NCBI RefSeq assembly: GCF_016919705.1
Contig: NZ_CP070371.1
Span: forward strand, 959,501 to 1,023,500
DNA: 64,000 bases
Direction of reading: 5' to 3'
Source of the DNA: Paracoccus methylovorus
Lineage (GTDB): Bacteria; Pseudomonadota; Alphaproteobacteria; Rhodobacterales; Rhodobacteraceae
Shown: piece by piece, positions 41,394 through 51,353 of the stretch
Position numbering within the stretch: position 1 is the stretch's first letter
How the letters are laid out: every line of letters starts with the position of its first letter
Made by a program: the position numbers and the translations under genes
The notes under the pieces: model-generated
The model's input: only the letters and a program-made list of their open reading frames with translations
The model's database searches: none
Told to the model about the DNA's origin: nothing

Positions 41394-44300
41394 TCAGCTG
41401 CAACCGCTGGTCCCGCCGCAGGTATTGCATTTCATGCAGGTGCCGTTCCGCACCAGCGTGTAGTTGCCGCATTCACCGCATGGGTCGCCCTCGTAGCCCT
41501 GCATCCGGGCCTGGGCGCGGGCGTCAAGGGTGACGACCCCCACCGCCGCCGTGCCCTCGGCAGTCGAAACCGCCGCGACCGACACACCGCCCTGAAGCGC
41601 GATCAGGTCCTGCGGCAAGCGCTTTCTCAGATAGCCGGTCGAGCTGATTTGCTTGAGCATCTCCAGCGAACGCGAGGCGCCTTCGCTGACCGGGGCGACA
41701 TTGGGCTGGGTTTCGGCCTCACCGCCGCCAAGGTCGTCGAACCGCGCGCCCTGCGGCTGCACATGCGCCAGATCCGTGCGGTCCAGATAGCTGACCGCCA
41801 GCTCACGGAACACATAGTCAAGGATCGAGGTCGCGTTCTTGATGCTGTCATTACCCTGCACCATTCCCGCCGGCTCGAAGCGGGTAAAGGTGAATGCATC
41901 GACGAATTCCTCAAGCGGCACGCCATATTGCAGGCCCACCGACACCGCGATGGCAAAGTTGTTCATCATCGCGCGGAAGCCTGCGCCTTCCTTATGCATG
42001 TCGATGAAGATCTCGCCCAACTGGCCATCGTCATATTCGCCGGTGCGCAGATAGACCTTGTGGCCGCCGATGATCGCCTTCTGGGTATAGCCCTTGCGGC
42101 GCTGCGGCAGCTTCTCGCGATGGCTGCGCACGGCCTCTTTGACGATGATCTTCTCGATGATCTTTTCTGCGACGACGACGGCCTTTTCCTGTGCGCTGCC
42201 GGTCAGCAGGACCTCTTCGGCATCCTCGTCATCCTCGACCAGCGCCGAGGCCAGCGGCTGCGACAGTTTCGATCCGTCGCGATACAGCGCATTCGCCTTG
42301 ATACCCAGCGACCACGACAGCTCATAGGCGGCCAGCGCATCGGCGATGGTGGCATTGTTGGGCATGTTGATGGTCTTGGAAATCGCGCCCGAGATAAAGC
42401 TTTGCGCCGCCGCCATCATGCGGATGTGGCTGTCGACGGACAGATAGCGCGTGCCCCTCTTGCCGCAAGCGTTGGCACAGTCGAAAACCGGGTAATGCTC
42501 GGCCTTCAGATGCGGCGCCCCTTCCAGCGTCATCGAGCCGCAGACATGATCGTTGGCGGCGTCGATCTGCGGCTTGGTAAATCCCAGATGCCGTAGCAGG
42601 TCAAAGGTCGGATCGGCCAGCTTCTCGGCCGGAATGCCCAGCGTTTCGCGGCAAAAGCTCTCGCCCAGAGTCCATTGGTTGAAGACGAAGCGGATATCGA
42701 AAGCCGAAGCCAGCGCCGAATCGACCTTTTCCAGCTCGCGCGGGCCGAAGCCGTGACCGATCAGGCTGGCATGGTTGATGCCGGGGCAATTGCCCAGGCT
42801 CGCATGACCCACGGCATGGGCGATGATCTCTTCGATCTGCGCCGAGCCATAGCCCAAAGCCTCCAGCGCCGCCGGAACCGAACGGTTGATGATCTTGAAA
42901 TAGCCGCCGCCCGCCAGTTTCTTGAACTTCACCAGCGCAAAATCGGGCTCGATGCCGGTGGTGTCGCAATCCATGACCAGACCGATGGTGCCAGTGGGCG
43001 CGATGACCGTGGACTGGGCATTGCGATAGCCATGTTCCTTGCCCAACGTCAGCGCCTCGTCCCAGGCACCCCGGGCCAGGGCCACCAGCCGCTGATCGGG
43101 GCAATTGGCGGCATCAAGCTCGACCGGACGCACGTTCACGGCGTCGTAAGCGCCCGTACCATAGGCGGCCGAACGGTGGTTGCGGATCACCCGCAGCATA
43201 TGCTGCGCGTTCTTGCGATACCCCGGGAACGGCCCGAGTTCCGCCGCCATCTCGGCCGAGGTGGCATAGGCCACGCCGGTCATGATCGCGGTCAGCGCGC
43301 CGCAAAGCGCCCGGCCCTGCTCGCTGTCATAGCCCAGCCCCATGGTCATCAGCAGGCCGCCGATATTGGCGTAGCCAAGGCCAAGGGTACGGAAATCATA
43401 ACTGCGCTGTGCGATTTCCTTGCTGGGAAACTGCGCCATCATCACCGAGATTTCCAGCGTCACGGTCCACAGCCGACAGGCATGGACATAGCCCTCGGCA
43501 TCGAATTCCCCGCCATTCCAGAAGGTCAGCAGGTTCATCGAGGCCAGGTTGCAGGCGGTGTCGTCCAGGAACATGTATTCGCTGCACGGGTTCGAGCCGC
43601 GGATCGCCCCGTCCTCGGGACAGGTATGCCAGGCGTTGACCGTATCGTGGAACTGAATGCCCGGATCGGCGCAGGCCCATGCGGCATGGCCGACCTGATC
43701 CCACAATTCGCGCGCCGAGACGGTCTTGGCCGACTTGCCATCGGTGCGCCGGATCAACTCCCAGGGCAGATCTTCGCGCACCGCACGCAGAAAGGCATCC
43801 GTCACCCGCACCGAGTTATTCGAATTCTGCCCCGAAACCGAGACATAAGCTTCCGAATCCCAATCCGTATCGTAAACCGGAAACTCAATGGAATCGAAGC
43901 CTTGCCGAGCATATTGAAGAATTCGGTTGATATAGGTTTCTGGAATCATCACCCGCTTGGCATCGCGCAGGCTGCGCTTGAGCGCATTGTTCTTGGCGGG
44001 ATCGGTGGCATCCTCGATGCTGCCATCCCACGAACCGATGGCGGCAAAGATGGCATTCAGCTTTTGCTCATGCATCTTCGAACCCGCCACCAGCGAGGCG
44101 ACCTTCTGTTCTTCGATCACCTTCCAGTTGATGAACTGCTCGATGTCGGGGTGATCCATGTCGCAGATCACCATCTTTGCCGCGCGCCGGGTCGTTCCGC
44201 CCGATTTGATCGCTCCGGCTGCGCGGTCTCCGATCTTCAGAAAGCCCATGAGCCCCGAAGATTTCCCGCCGCCCGACAGTTTCTCGCCCTCCCCTCGAAG

Positions 44301-45032
44301 GGACGAAAAATTGGTGCCCGTTCCCGAGCCGTATTTGAACAGCCGCGCTTCCCGGACCCACAGGTCCATGATGCCGCCCTCGTTCACCAGATCGTCGGCG
44401 ACGGACTGGATGAAGCAGGCATGAGGCTGGGGATGTTCATAGGCGCTGGCCGACCGGACCAGCTTGCCCGTCTTGTAATCGACATAGAAATGGCCCTGGC
44501 CGGGGCCGTCGATACCATAGGCCCAATGCAAGCCGGTATTGAACCATTGCGGACTGTTGGGCGCCCCCATCTGGGCCGCCAGCATATGGCGCATCTCGTC
44601 GTAATAGGCGCGTGCGTCTTCTTCGTTGGAAAAATACCCGCCCTTCCAGCCCCAATAGGCCCAGGCCCCGGCCATCCGGTCGAAAACCTGGCGGGCGCTG
44701 GTCTCGCCGCCAAAGCGCGCGTCCTCGGGCAGCTGCGCCAGCGCCTCCTCGTCGGGGACGGAGCGCCACAGGAATTCCGGCACGCCCTTTTCCTTGACGC
44801 GCTTGAGCCGCATGGGCACCCCGGCCTTGCGGAAATATTTCTGGGCAATGACGTCCGAGGCGACCTGGCTCCACCCCTGCGGCACCTCGACCGACTCGTT
44901 GCGGAAGACGATCTTGCCGTCGGGATTACGAATCTCGCTGGTGGTGGTGGTAAAGGAAAGCGCGCCGTAAGCCCCGCTCTCGGCCGTGGTGAAGCGCCGT
45001 TCGATCCGCATACCCTGACTGTCCCCCGTCAT
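41394..45032 (-). CDS. nrdJ: Adenosylcobalamin-dependent ribonucleotide reductase (class II)
   Basis: The 1212-residue enzyme is of the NrdJ type, with the ten-stranded barrel sequence including [24 protein letters not shown] (active-site cysteine and radical-site context) and [28 protein letters not shown]. The zinc-ribbon-like C-terminal tail [10 protein letters not shown]...CMKCNTCGG carries redox cysteines that recharge the active site. It makes deoxyribonucleotides using vitamin B12 and does not need oxygen, which suits a facultative anaerobe. The upstream gap has a pair of NrdR-type boxes. No B12 riboswitch was found. Confidence 0.96.
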   Translation of the reverse strand: MTGDSQGMRIERRFTTAESGAYGALSFTTTTSEIRNPDGKIVFRNESVEVPQGWSQVASDVIAQKYFRKAGVPMRLKRVKEKGVPEFLWRSVPDEEALAQLPEDARFGGETSARQVFDRMAGAWAYWGWKGGYFSNEEDARAYYDEMRHMLAAQMGAPNSPQWFNTGLHWAYGIDGPGQGHFYVDYKTGKLVRSASAYEHPQPHACFIQSVADDLVNEGGIMDLWVREARLFKYGSGTGTNFSSLRGEGEKLSGGGKSSGLMGFLKIGDRAAGAIKSGGTTRRAAKMVICDMDHPDIEQFINWKVIEEQKVASLVAGSKMHEQKLNAIFAAIGSWDGSIEDATDPAKNNALKRSLRDAKRVMIPETYINRILQYARQGFDSIEFPVYDTDWDSEAYVSVSGQNSNNSVRVTDAFLRAVREDLPWELIRRTDGKSAKTVSARELWDQVGHAAWACADPGIQFHDTVNAWHTCPEDGAIRGSNPCSEYMFLDDTACNLASMNLLTFWNGGEFDAEGYVHACRLWTVTLEISVMMAQFPSKEIAQRSYDFRTLGLGYANIGGLLMTMGLGYDSEQGRALCGALTAIMTGVAYATSAEMAAELGPFPGYRKNAQHMLRVIRNHRSAAYGTGAYDAVNVRPVELDAANCPDQRLVALARGAWDEALTLGKEHGYRNAQSTVIAPTGTIGLVMDCDTTGIEPDFALVKFKKLAGGGYFKIINRSVPAALEALGYGSAQIEEIIAHAVGHASLGNCPGINHASLIGHGFGPRELEKVDSALASAFDIRFVFNQWTLGESFCRETLGIPAEKLADPTFDLLRHLGFTKPQIDAANDHVCGSMTLEGAPHLKAEHYPVFDCANACGKRGTRYLSVDSHIRMMAAAQSFISGAISKTINMPNNATIADALAAYELSWSLGIKANALYRDGSKLSQPLASALVEDDEDAEEVLLTGSAQEKAVVVAEKIIEKIIVKEAVRSHREKLPQRRKGYTQKAIIGGHKVYLRTGEYDDGQLGEIFIDMHKEGAGFRAMMNNFAIAVSVGLQYGVPLEEFVDAFTFTRFEPAGMVQGNDSIKNATSILDYVFRELAVSYLDRTDLAHVQPQGARFDDLGGGEAETQPNVAPVSEGASRSLEMLKQISSTGYLRKRLPQDLIALQGGVSVAAVSTAEGTAAVGVVTLDARAQARMQGYEGDPCGECGNYTLVRNGTCMKCNTCGGTSGCS

Positions 45033-45406
45033 CCGCCCGGGCGCGCATCATTCAACCAACCCCCCGCGCCACACAGGCCGGGCCAGGCGGCCGCATGGTT
45101 CGGCACCCGAAAGCTTTTCCTGATCTATGCCGCTTGCCGCCTGACCAGATCACATGCCGGAATGACACAATATCTGGTGGCTTTGCGAGCTTGGGACACA
45201 AATTGACCCGAGATAGGGAACATTTCAATCAAATTTTTTACTGGACTCTGGCGCTTGCGCCGTCCTTCGCCTCACCCCGAGATTCGCTGCAACTGCACTG
45301 TTAATAATCGGTAAATACGGTGGCGAGGCAAAAAGCCAAACGATCTGGCAGGGTTCCTCTGCGCCATTCACCTGTTTTCCACAGACTTACCCCCAACGAA
45401 CCACCG
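45033..45406. promoter_or_regulatory. nrdJ promoter region with two NrdR-type boxes
   Basis: ACACAATATCTGGTGG at 45165-45180 fits the NrdR box (ACACWATATNTNGTGT-like). A weaker copy, ACACAAATTGACCCGA, begins at 45196. The start-to-start distance of 31 bp is the three-turn spacing typical of paired NrdR boxes. The rest of this 374-bp gap, up to the folate enzyme gene on the same strand, holds a DnaA-box-like TTTTCCACA and no gene. Confidence 0.55.
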
Positions 45407-45991
45407 TTAAGGTTGCGTATTTGTTCCAGTGCTCGCGTCTAAGGATTTTTTCCGCAACGGCTGGATGACACCCGTGTCAGTAACGATCAGATCCAGCGGC
45501 TGGTCGGTTTCCTCGGCGGGAATGGTGCGAATCTCTTGCACGGCATAGGCTAGTCCGATCGCCGTAACCGGCCCCATACTGCGCAGGGCATCCAAGGTCC
45601 GGTCATAGAAACCACCGCCATATCCCAGCCTGTGGCCAGCAAGATCGAAACCGGCCAGCGGCACGATCAGGACCTCAGGCCGCAGCACCGGCGAATCGGC
45701 CAGCGGATGGCTGGTGCCAAAGCGTCCGGGCTCCAGCCGGCCATCATGAAGGCGGAACTCAAGCGGTCGGGCCGGGCCTGTCACCACAGGCAGGCAGACC
45801 GGCCCGTCATGCGCCGCCATGGCGGGGCGCGGGTCGGCCTCGTCCCGCATCGGCCAATAGCCTGCCAGCACCTTGCCGCGATGGGGCGCCAGCGCCGCGA
45901 TCAGATGACGCGTCAGCGCGGCATCGTCGCCGCCCCGCCCGCGTGCCGCCAGCGCCTGCCGCCGCAATGCGGATTTCAGATCAGGATCCAC
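45407..45991 (-). CDS. 5-formyltetrahydrofolate cyclo-ligase
   Basis: The 194-residue enzyme has the family C-terminal ATP-binding signature LIVPLAGFDLAGHRLGYGGGFYDRTL and an N-terminal basic helix (LRRQALAAR). It converts 5-formyl-THF to 5,10-methenyl-THF using ATP. It overlaps the end of mgtE by 16 bp, so it is translated from the same transcript. In many proteobacteria this gene follows 6S RNA, but here it follows mgtE instead. Confidence 0.9.
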   Translation of the reverse strand: MDPDLKSALRRQALAARGRGGDDAALTRHLIAALAPHRGKVLAGYWPMRDEADPRPAMAAHDGPVCLPVVTGPARPLEFRLHDGRLEPGRFGTSHPLADSPVLRPEVLIVPLAGFDLAGHRLGYGGGFYDRTLDALRSMGPVTAIGLAYAVQEIRTIPAEETDQPLDLIVTDTGVIQPLRKKSLDASTGTNTQP

Positions 45992-47361
45992 GATGCCAGA
46001 CCCAGAAATGCAAAAAATCCCATCATGTCCGTCATTGTGGTCACGAAGGTCCCCGAGGCCAGCGCCGGGTCAAGCCCCAGCTTGCTCAGCGTCAGCGGCA
46101 CCAGAACCCCCCCCATCGCCGCCACCACCTGATTGGCGATCATCGCCATGCCCAGCACCAGACCGATATTCAGGTTGCCCAGGATGACGGCTCCGGCCAG
46201 CGTCAGGATCACCGCAAGCCCAAGGCCGTTGAGCAAGCCCGCCACCAGCTCACGCAGGATCACCCGTCGGGCGTTGGTGCTGGTCAGTTCGCGGGTGGCC
46301 AGCGCCCGAACCGCCACGGCCAGCGATTGCGTCCCGGCGATCCCGCCGGTCGAGGCCACGATGGGCATCAGCGCCGCAAGAATGACAAGCTGCGCCAGCG
46401 TCGATTCGAATTGCGAGATCACCAGCGCCGAAAGCGAGGCGGTGCACAGGTTGATCACCAGCCACGGCAGGCGTTGGCGCGCGGTTTGGAAAGGCCCGTC
46501 CGAGACGTGGCTGTCGTCCGAGACGCGCGCCATGCGCAGAAAGTCCTCTTCGTGCTCTTCGTCCAGCACCGACATGGCGTCGTCGATGGTGATGACCCCC
46601 ACGAGCCGGTCATGGTCATCGACCACCGGGGCCGAGATCAGGTGATACTTGTTAAAGGCGTAAGCCACATCCCCCTCGTCCTGCCGGGCAGAGATGGTGC
46701 GGAAACTGTCCTCGGTTATATCGCGAAGCAGCATGTCACGGCGCGAGGCCAGCAGCTTGCCCAGCGTGACATAACCGGTCGGATGACGGCGCGGATCGAC
46801 CAGCACGACATGATAGAACTGGTCGGGCAGCCGTTCGTCCGAACGCAGGAAGTCGATGGCCTCGCCCACGCTCCAGTGTTCGGGGGCAGTCACCACCTCG
46901 GACTGCATCAGGCGGCCTGCCGAATATTCCGGCCAGTTCAGCGAGCGTTCGACGGCGGCCCGGTCGGTTTCGTCCAGCGCCGCCAGAATGGCCTGCTGCT
47001 CGGGCGCCTCCATATCCTCGATCAGGTCCACGACGTCGTCGCTGTCCATCTCGCGGACGGCTTCGGTCAGCACCTCGTGCGGCAACTGCTCGATGACCTC
47101 ATCGCGGATGGATTCGTCGATCTCGGACAGGATCTCGCCGTCGATCTCGCCGGAATAGAGTTGCAGGAACTCGCGCCGGCGCGCGGGCGGCAACTGCTCG
47201 ATCAGGTCCGCGATATCGGCGGCATGCATCGGCTCCAGCAGCGCATCCAATGCCGGGCCGTCGCCATCGTCCAGGGCTTTGCCAATCATGCCGATATCCT
47301 GGCGCGAAAGCTGGAAATCGGTTTCGGGGGTATCCGTCTCGGCTTCGCGCGGCTCGGTCAT
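45976..47361 (-). CDS. mgtE: Magnesium transporter MgtE
   Basis: The 461-residue protein has the standard MgtE layout. An acidic N-terminal helical domain comes first (residues ~30-140, ALLEPMHAADIADLIEQLPPA...). A CBS pair follows (~145-270, including DRLVGVITIDDAMSVL). Five membrane segments then include the pore motif around STGGIAGTQSLAVAVRALA. It is a magnesium channel gated by the cytosolic Mg-binding domains. Length and domain order are normal. Confidence 0.94.
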   Translation of the reverse strand: MTEPREAETDTPETDFQLSRQDIGMIGKALDDGDGPALDALLEPMHAADIADLIEQLPPARRREFLQLYSGEIDGEILSEIDESIRDEVIEQLPHEVLTEAVREMDSDDVVDLIEDMEAPEQQAILAALDETDRAAVERSLNWPEYSAGRLMQSEVVTAPEHWSVGEAIDFLRSDERLPDQFYHVVLVDPRRHPTGYVTLGKLLASRRDMLLRDITEDSFRTISARQDEGDVAYAFNKYHLISAPVVDDHDRLVGVITIDDAMSVLDEEHEEDFLRMARVSDDSHVSDGPFQTARQRLPWLVINLCTASLSALVISQFESTLAQLVILAALMPIVASTGGIAGTQSLAVAVRALATRELTSTNARRVILRELVAGLLNGLGLAVILTLAGAVILGNLNIGLVLGMAMIANQVVAAMGGVLVPLTLSKLGLDPALASGTFVTTMTDMMGFFAFLGLASWILI

Positions 47362-47450
47362 CGGCTGGCTCCTCGGAGTTCGGGTCTTGCGACGAGGATT
47401 GCGGTCAGGGCAAGTCGGTCAGGGCACCATAGGTGTCTTGCCACCGGGTC

Positions 47451-48266
47451 TCAATCGCCCATCAGCAGGGCTAAGGCCTCGGCATGTAATTCGTGTGACC
47501 CGGCGGCAAGAATGGTGCCGCCGCCATGCGCGGGCCTTCCCTGCCAATCCGTCACCACACCACCTGCGGCCTGCACCACGGCAATGGGCGCGACCACGTC
47601 ATAGGGCTGCAAGCCCGCCTCGATCACCAGATCGACATGGCCCGCAGCCAAAAGCGCGTAGGCATAGCAATCCAGCCCGTAACGGACCAGCCGCACCTGC
47701 GCCGAAACACGGGAAAAGGCTGCGTGTTCCGCGGAGCTGCCGACCTCGGGATAGGTGGTCATCAGCGTCGCCTCGGCCAGAGAGACGCCCTGCCGGGCCT
47801 TCAGCCGGTGGGTTCCTTCACGCGAGATCAGCCGGGCATGACCCAATCCGCCCTCGAAACGCTCATGCAGATGCGGTTGGTCCACGATGCCATAGATAGG
47901 CCCTTGCGCGTCGTTGAGCCCGATCAGCACGCCCCAACTCGGCGCCCCGGCCATGAAGGCGCGGGTGCCGTCGATCGGATCAAGAACCCATGTGAGTCCG
48001 CTTCGCCCCTGCTGGACGCCGTATTCTTCGCCCACGATACCATCCTCGGGGCGTTCGGCAGCCAGAATGGCACGCATCGCACGCTCACTGGCCCGGTCGG
48101 CCTCGGTCACAGGGTCGAAGCCGGTTGTAGCCTTGTTGTCGGGACGCAACGCCGGGCTGCGAAACAGCTTCAGTGTCTCGGTGCGCGCGGCATCAGCAAG
48201 ACGATGCGCCACGGCGATGATCTGCTCGGCCCCTTCGACAGGATTGGTCTTGTTCTTGCTTGTCAT
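47451..48266 (-). CDS. hisN: Inositol monophosphatase family protein, likely histidinol-phosphatase
   Basis: The 271-residue phosphatase has metal-binding motifs GEEYG (Glu), WVLDPIDGTRAF (DPIDGT) and GLQPYDVVAPIAVVQAAGG near the C terminus. The detailed pattern (VTEADRASERAMR, FxSGxPxWG-type GAPSWGVLIGL) is that of HisN-type histidinol-phosphate phosphatases rather than SuhB. It would act in histidine synthesis. The start at 48266 has GGGGGCAGG upstream. The distinction from other inositol phosphatases is based on motifs only. Confidence 0.78.
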   Translation of the reverse strand: MTSKNKTNPVEGAEQIIAVAHRLADAARTETLKLFRSPALRPDNKATTGFDPVTEADRASERAMRAILAAERPEDGIVGEEYGVQQGRSGLTWVLDPIDGTRAFMAGAPSWGVLIGLNDAQGPIYGIVDQPHLHERFEGGLGHARLISREGTHRLKARQGVSLAEATLMTTYPEVGSSAEHAAFSRVSAQVRLVRYGLDCYAYALLAAGHVDLVIEAGLQPYDVVAPIAVVQAAGGVVTDWQGRPAHGGGTILAAGSHELHAEALALLMGD

Positions 48267-48349
48267 GACCTGCCCCCATGCATCTGCTTTGGGCGCAGGT
48301 TTAGCCGCAGTGTCCCGCAAGCGAAAGCCCCGGAACGGCGGCCTGTCCG

Positions 48350-48709
48350 TCAGGCCGCGTCCGAGAGCACCCGCGCAAGCTCGAATATCTGGCGCCGCTG
48401 CGCCTCGGGCATGGCGTAATAGGCGCGCACCAGTTGCAGCGCTTCCTTGTCGGCCAGGATGTCGCCTTCGACCGTATTCTGCACATGGCCGTCCTCAAGC
48501 CCTTCGAAGAAGAAGCTGACCGGCACATCCACCGCCCGCGCGATGTCCCAAAGCCGCGAAGCCGAGACGCGATTCATCCCCGTCTCGTATTTCTGGATTT
48601 GCTGGAACTTGATTCCGACTTTCTCGGCCAGCTGCTGTTGCGTCATTCCGATCATCCATCGGCGATGACGAATACGCTTTCCGACATGGACATCCACGTT
48701 ATGTTTCAT
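48350..48709 (-). CDS. XRE-family transcriptional regulator
   Basis: The 119-residue protein has a Cro/C1 helix-turn-helix at about residues 12-66 (RIRHRRWMIGMTQQQLAEKVGIKFQQIQKYETGMNRVSASRLWDIA). A short helical C-terminal region follows. This is a conserved stand-alone regulator in Rhodobacteraceae, not obviously phage-derived. The target is unknown. It is divergent from the quinone oxidoreductase gene across a 178-bp AT-richer gap. Confidence 0.85.
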   Translation of the reverse strand: MKHNVDVHVGKRIRHRRWMIGMTQQQLAEKVGIKFQQIQKYETGMNRVSASRLWDIARAVDVPVSFFFEGLEDGHVQNTVEGDILADKEALQLVRAYYAMPEAQRRQIFELARVLSDAA

Positions 48710-48887
48710 GGTAACACCTCACTCAATCTAAAGGCGCGCTACACCAGATTGACGCAATTTTCGAGGTCGATAATGGCCACTTGTCCAAAAAGACAATCGG
48801 CCGCAAGCACCGGATTTCTCTGGCCGAACCCTTGGGAAAAACGGAAAAAAGCGGCGCAGACGGGGCGCGCAGAGGAACGAGGGAAAC

Positions 48888-49856
48888 ATGCAGACGACTT
48901 GGAAAATGATGCAAATCAACGCCGTTTCCGATTCCCCAATCGCGGGTGAGCTGGCACTGCCGGCTCCCGGCCCGGGCGAGGTGCTGGTGGGGATGCGGGC
49001 GGCGGCGCTGAACTTCGCCGATCTGCTGATGATGCAAGGCCGCTATCAAGAAACCCCGCCCCTGCCGTTCATCCCGGGACTTGAGGGCGCGGGCAAGGTG
49101 CTTGCCTCAGGCGAGGGCGTGACGCTGGCGCCCGGAACCCGCATAGCCGTGCAAAGCCAAGGCACCCTGACGCAAGCCAACCTGTTTCCCGCGAACAGGT
49201 GCTACCCGATCCCCGACGCGATGAATTATGAGGAAGCGGCGGGCTTTCTGATCGCCTATGGCACCAGTCATTTCGCGCTGACCCTGCGCGCTGGTCTGCG
49301 TCCGGGCGAAACCCTGGTAGTGCTGGGCGCCGCCGGCGGCGTCGGCCTGACGGCCGTCGAGATCGGCGCGGCGCTTGGCGCGCGCGTGGTCGCAGTTGCT
49401 CGCGGTGCCGAAAAGCTTGCGGTGGCGCGCGCGGCAGGTGCGACGGATTGCATCGACAGTCAGGGCTGTCCCGACCTGCGTGCCGCATTGCGGGATCTGG
49501 GCGGCGTGGACGTGGTCTATGATCCGGTGGGTGATGCGCCCGGCGAGGCAGCCTTTGGCGCGTTGCGTCCCGGCGGCCGCTTTCTGGTCATCGGCTTTGC
49601 CGGCGGCAAGCCCCCGGCCCTGCCGCTGAATCACGCCTTGGTCAAGAATATCGCCGTCCACGGGTTTTACTGGGGCGGCTATCACAAGCTGGACCCCGAA
49701 TTGCTGCAGCAGGATATCGCCGCTCTTTTCGGGCTTTACGATCAGGGCCTTTTGCACCCGCACGCCGGGGTCACCCTGCCGCTGGACCGGCTGGCCGAGG
49801 GTTATGAGTTGCTCAGAAGCCGACGCTCGACCGGCAAGGTGATCATTAGCATATGA
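48888..49856 (+). CDS. NADPH:quinone oxidoreductase family protein (MDR superfamily)
   Basis: The 322-residue medium-chain dehydrogenase/reductase has the GroES-like N-terminal half (VGMRAAALNFADLLMMQGRY). Its Rossmann half carries VLGAAGGVGLTAVEIGAALGARVVAVA. No zinc-ligand cysteines are seen, as in quinone reductases and enoyl reductases of this family. GAGGGAAAC precedes the ATG. The electron acceptor cannot be specified. Confidence 0.85.
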   Translation: MQTTWKMMQINAVSDSPIAGELALPAPGPGEVLVGMRAAALNFADLLMMQGRYQETPPLPFIPGLEGAGKVLASGEGVTLAPGTRIAVQSQGTLTQANLFPANRCYPIPDAMNYEEAAGFLIAYGTSHFALTLRAGLRPGETLVVLGAAGGVGLTAVEIGAALGARVVAVARGAEKLAVARAAGATDCIDSQGCPDLRAALRDLGGVDVVYDPVGDAPGEAAFGALRPGGRFLVIGFAGGKPPALPLNHALVKNIAVHGFYWGGYHKLDPELLQQDIAALFGLYDQGLLHPHAGVTLPLDRLAEGYELLRSRRSTGKVIISI

Positions 49857-49978
49857 AATTTTCGTTAAATGCCGCAGAATCTGGCGTCTGCGCATTGAAA
49901 TATCGACACCCTTCGCCGATATTTGCGTGGATGGTGGGCCGTCCGGGCCGCACCGCGATTTTCGACCGGGGAGAACCT

Positions 49979-50749
49979 ATGCAAGACTATAATTCGATCC
50001 GCACGGCCGGGACCGCGACGCGCTCGGCTGCAGTGGACGAGGGCCTGCGCGCCTATATGAATAAAGTCTATGGCCTGATGGCCGTGGGCATGCTGGTCAC
50101 CGCCGGCACCGCTTGGGGCATGGCCGGCCTGGCCCTGTCCGACACGCCCACGCAATGGGCGCTTGGCAACGGCCATTACCTGACCGAGTTCGGCAGGACC
50201 CTCTATCTGTCGCCGTTGAAATGGCTGGTGATGTTCGCGCCGCTGCTCATGGTCTTTGCCTTCGGCGCCGCGCTGAACCGGCTGTCGGTGCAGGGTGCGA
50301 CGACGCTGTTTTACGCTTTCGCCGCCGTGATGGGCGTGTCGATCAGCTGGATCTTCGCGGCCTATACGACGTTTTCGATCGTGCAGACCTTCCTGATCAC
50401 CGCGATCGCCTTTGCCGGGTTGTCGCTTTACGGCTACACGACCAAGCGTAGTCTGTCAGGCATGGGCACGTTCCTGATGATGGGTCTGATCGGCCTGATC
50501 ATCGCGTCTATCGTGAACATCTTCCTGCAATCGGGCGCGATGCAGTTCGCCATCTCGGCAATCGGTGTCCTGATCTTTGCCGGCCTGACCGCCTATGACA
50601 CGCAGAAAATCAAGAACACCTACCTGCAACTGGCGAATTCCGATCAGGACTTCCTGGGCAAGGCCGCGATCATGGGTGCGTTGCAGTTGTATCTGGACTT
50701 CCTGAACCTGTTCATGTTCCTGCTGCAGTTCCTTGGCAATCGCGAATAA
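49979..50749 (+). CDS. Bax inhibitor-1/YccA family membrane protein
   Basis: The 256-residue protein has about seven membrane segments and family motifs MNKVYGLMAVGMLVTAG near the start and GLTAYDTQKIKNTY plus LYLDFLNLFMFLL at the end. Members are pH-sensitive calcium-leak channels or modulators of the FtsH protease; the role here is unknown. The start at 49979 has GGGGAGAA upstream. It ends at a strong terminator. Confidence 0.9.
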   Translation: MQDYNSIRTAGTATRSAAVDEGLRAYMNKVYGLMAVGMLVTAGTAWGMAGLALSDTPTQWALGNGHYLTEFGRTLYLSPLKWLVMFAPLLMVFAFGAALNRLSVQGATTLFYAFAAVMGVSISWIFAAYTTFSIVQTFLITAIAFAGLSLYGYTTKRSLSGMGTFLMMGLIGLIIASIVNIFLQSGAMQFAISAIGVLIFAGLTAYDTQKIKNTYLQLANSDQDFLGKAAIMGALQLYLDFLNLFMFLLQFLGNRE

Positions 50750-50772
50750 TCGCTAAGAACCAGAAAAGCACC

Positions 50773-50799
50773 AAGGCCGGGCATTTGCCCGGCCTTTTT
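50773..50799 (+). terminator. Rho-independent terminator of the BI-1 gene
   Basis: AAGGCCGGGC/GCCCGGCCTT (50773-50782 with 50787-50796) has a 4-nt loop and is followed by T residues to 50799. Confidence 0.9.
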
Positions 50800-51142
50800 G
50801 TTTTCTGCACCTTCCGCGACAATATGTCACTCAATAAGTAAAATACGGGATCAAATTGTTATTAACCCTGCAAAACATACCTTAAAACACATTGCCGCGC
50901 CTGCTGATTATCTTAACAATTAATTAACCAATACAATAGGAACAGAACGGTTCGGTTTTTGAACTTGTCATGATCTGCGCAAATTTTAATTAAACCCGCG
51001 TCGGCGCCATATGACCCGATATTGAGCGTAGAAACTCCCCGCAGGTTTATTCCGGCCCGCTGGATTTGATGATTTTCCATGCCTGTCCGGGATTCAGGCA
51101 CACAAAGGCAATTGATACACACAGTTGATGGTGAGTGGTAAA
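50800..51142 (+). promoter_or_regulatory. AT-rich region with two CtrA-like boxes upstream of the Hint gene
   Basis: This 343-bp gene-free, AT-rich gap contains TTAA-N7-TTAAC (50913-50928), an exact match to the CtrA recognition pattern. A near match, TCAA-N7-TTAAC, lies at 50851-50866. Both precede the interrupted Hint-domain gene and are candidate CtrA sites. Confidence 0.5.
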
Positions 51143-51353
51143 ATGGCTTCCAATCATTCCGGCCAAGATAACGGCATCGCTTCTACCGATTGCAGCTGCG
51201 GACCTGTCGGACCGAACTGCGAAAATATGATCTTCCTTGGGAAACTGCCCGATATGGATCCCATGGAACTTGTTCCCGGCGCAGAAAAGGCGGCTGCCGT
51301 CCTGGGCGGCACAAGCTTTGGCTCATCCACGGACCCGTTGGGGCAGAAACTGG
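51143..51353 (+). pseudogene. 5' fragment of a Hint-domain protein gene, interrupted by an IS
   Basis: The frame encodes about 70 residues of the original protein (from MASNHSG through SSTDPLGQKL) before the IS begins. Its frame then runs a short way into the IS and stops at 51388. The sequence resembles the N-terminal leader region of Rhodobacteraceae Hint-domain proteins (FLGKLPDMDPMELVPGAEKAAAVLG). Removing the 851-bp IS and one CTGG copy joins this fragment in frame to the 52205-53212 part, giving a continuous protein of about 404 residues. The start at 51143 is the best of several weak candidates. Confidence 0.7.

Noticed and set aside
42675..45206. 843-residue plus-strand open frame opposite nrdJ (and similar long frames opposite pyc at 9047-10555 and 10703-12358)
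   Set aside because: These are mirror frames caused by high GC and strong third-position bias of the genes on the other strand. The nrdJ and pyc proteins are unmistakable.
45992..46100. 6S RNA gene next to the 5-formyl-THF cyclo-ligase gene
   Set aside because: The gene is directly preceded by and overlaps mgtE, leaving no space for ssrS upstream. The downstream gap shows no 6S-like fold on inspection.
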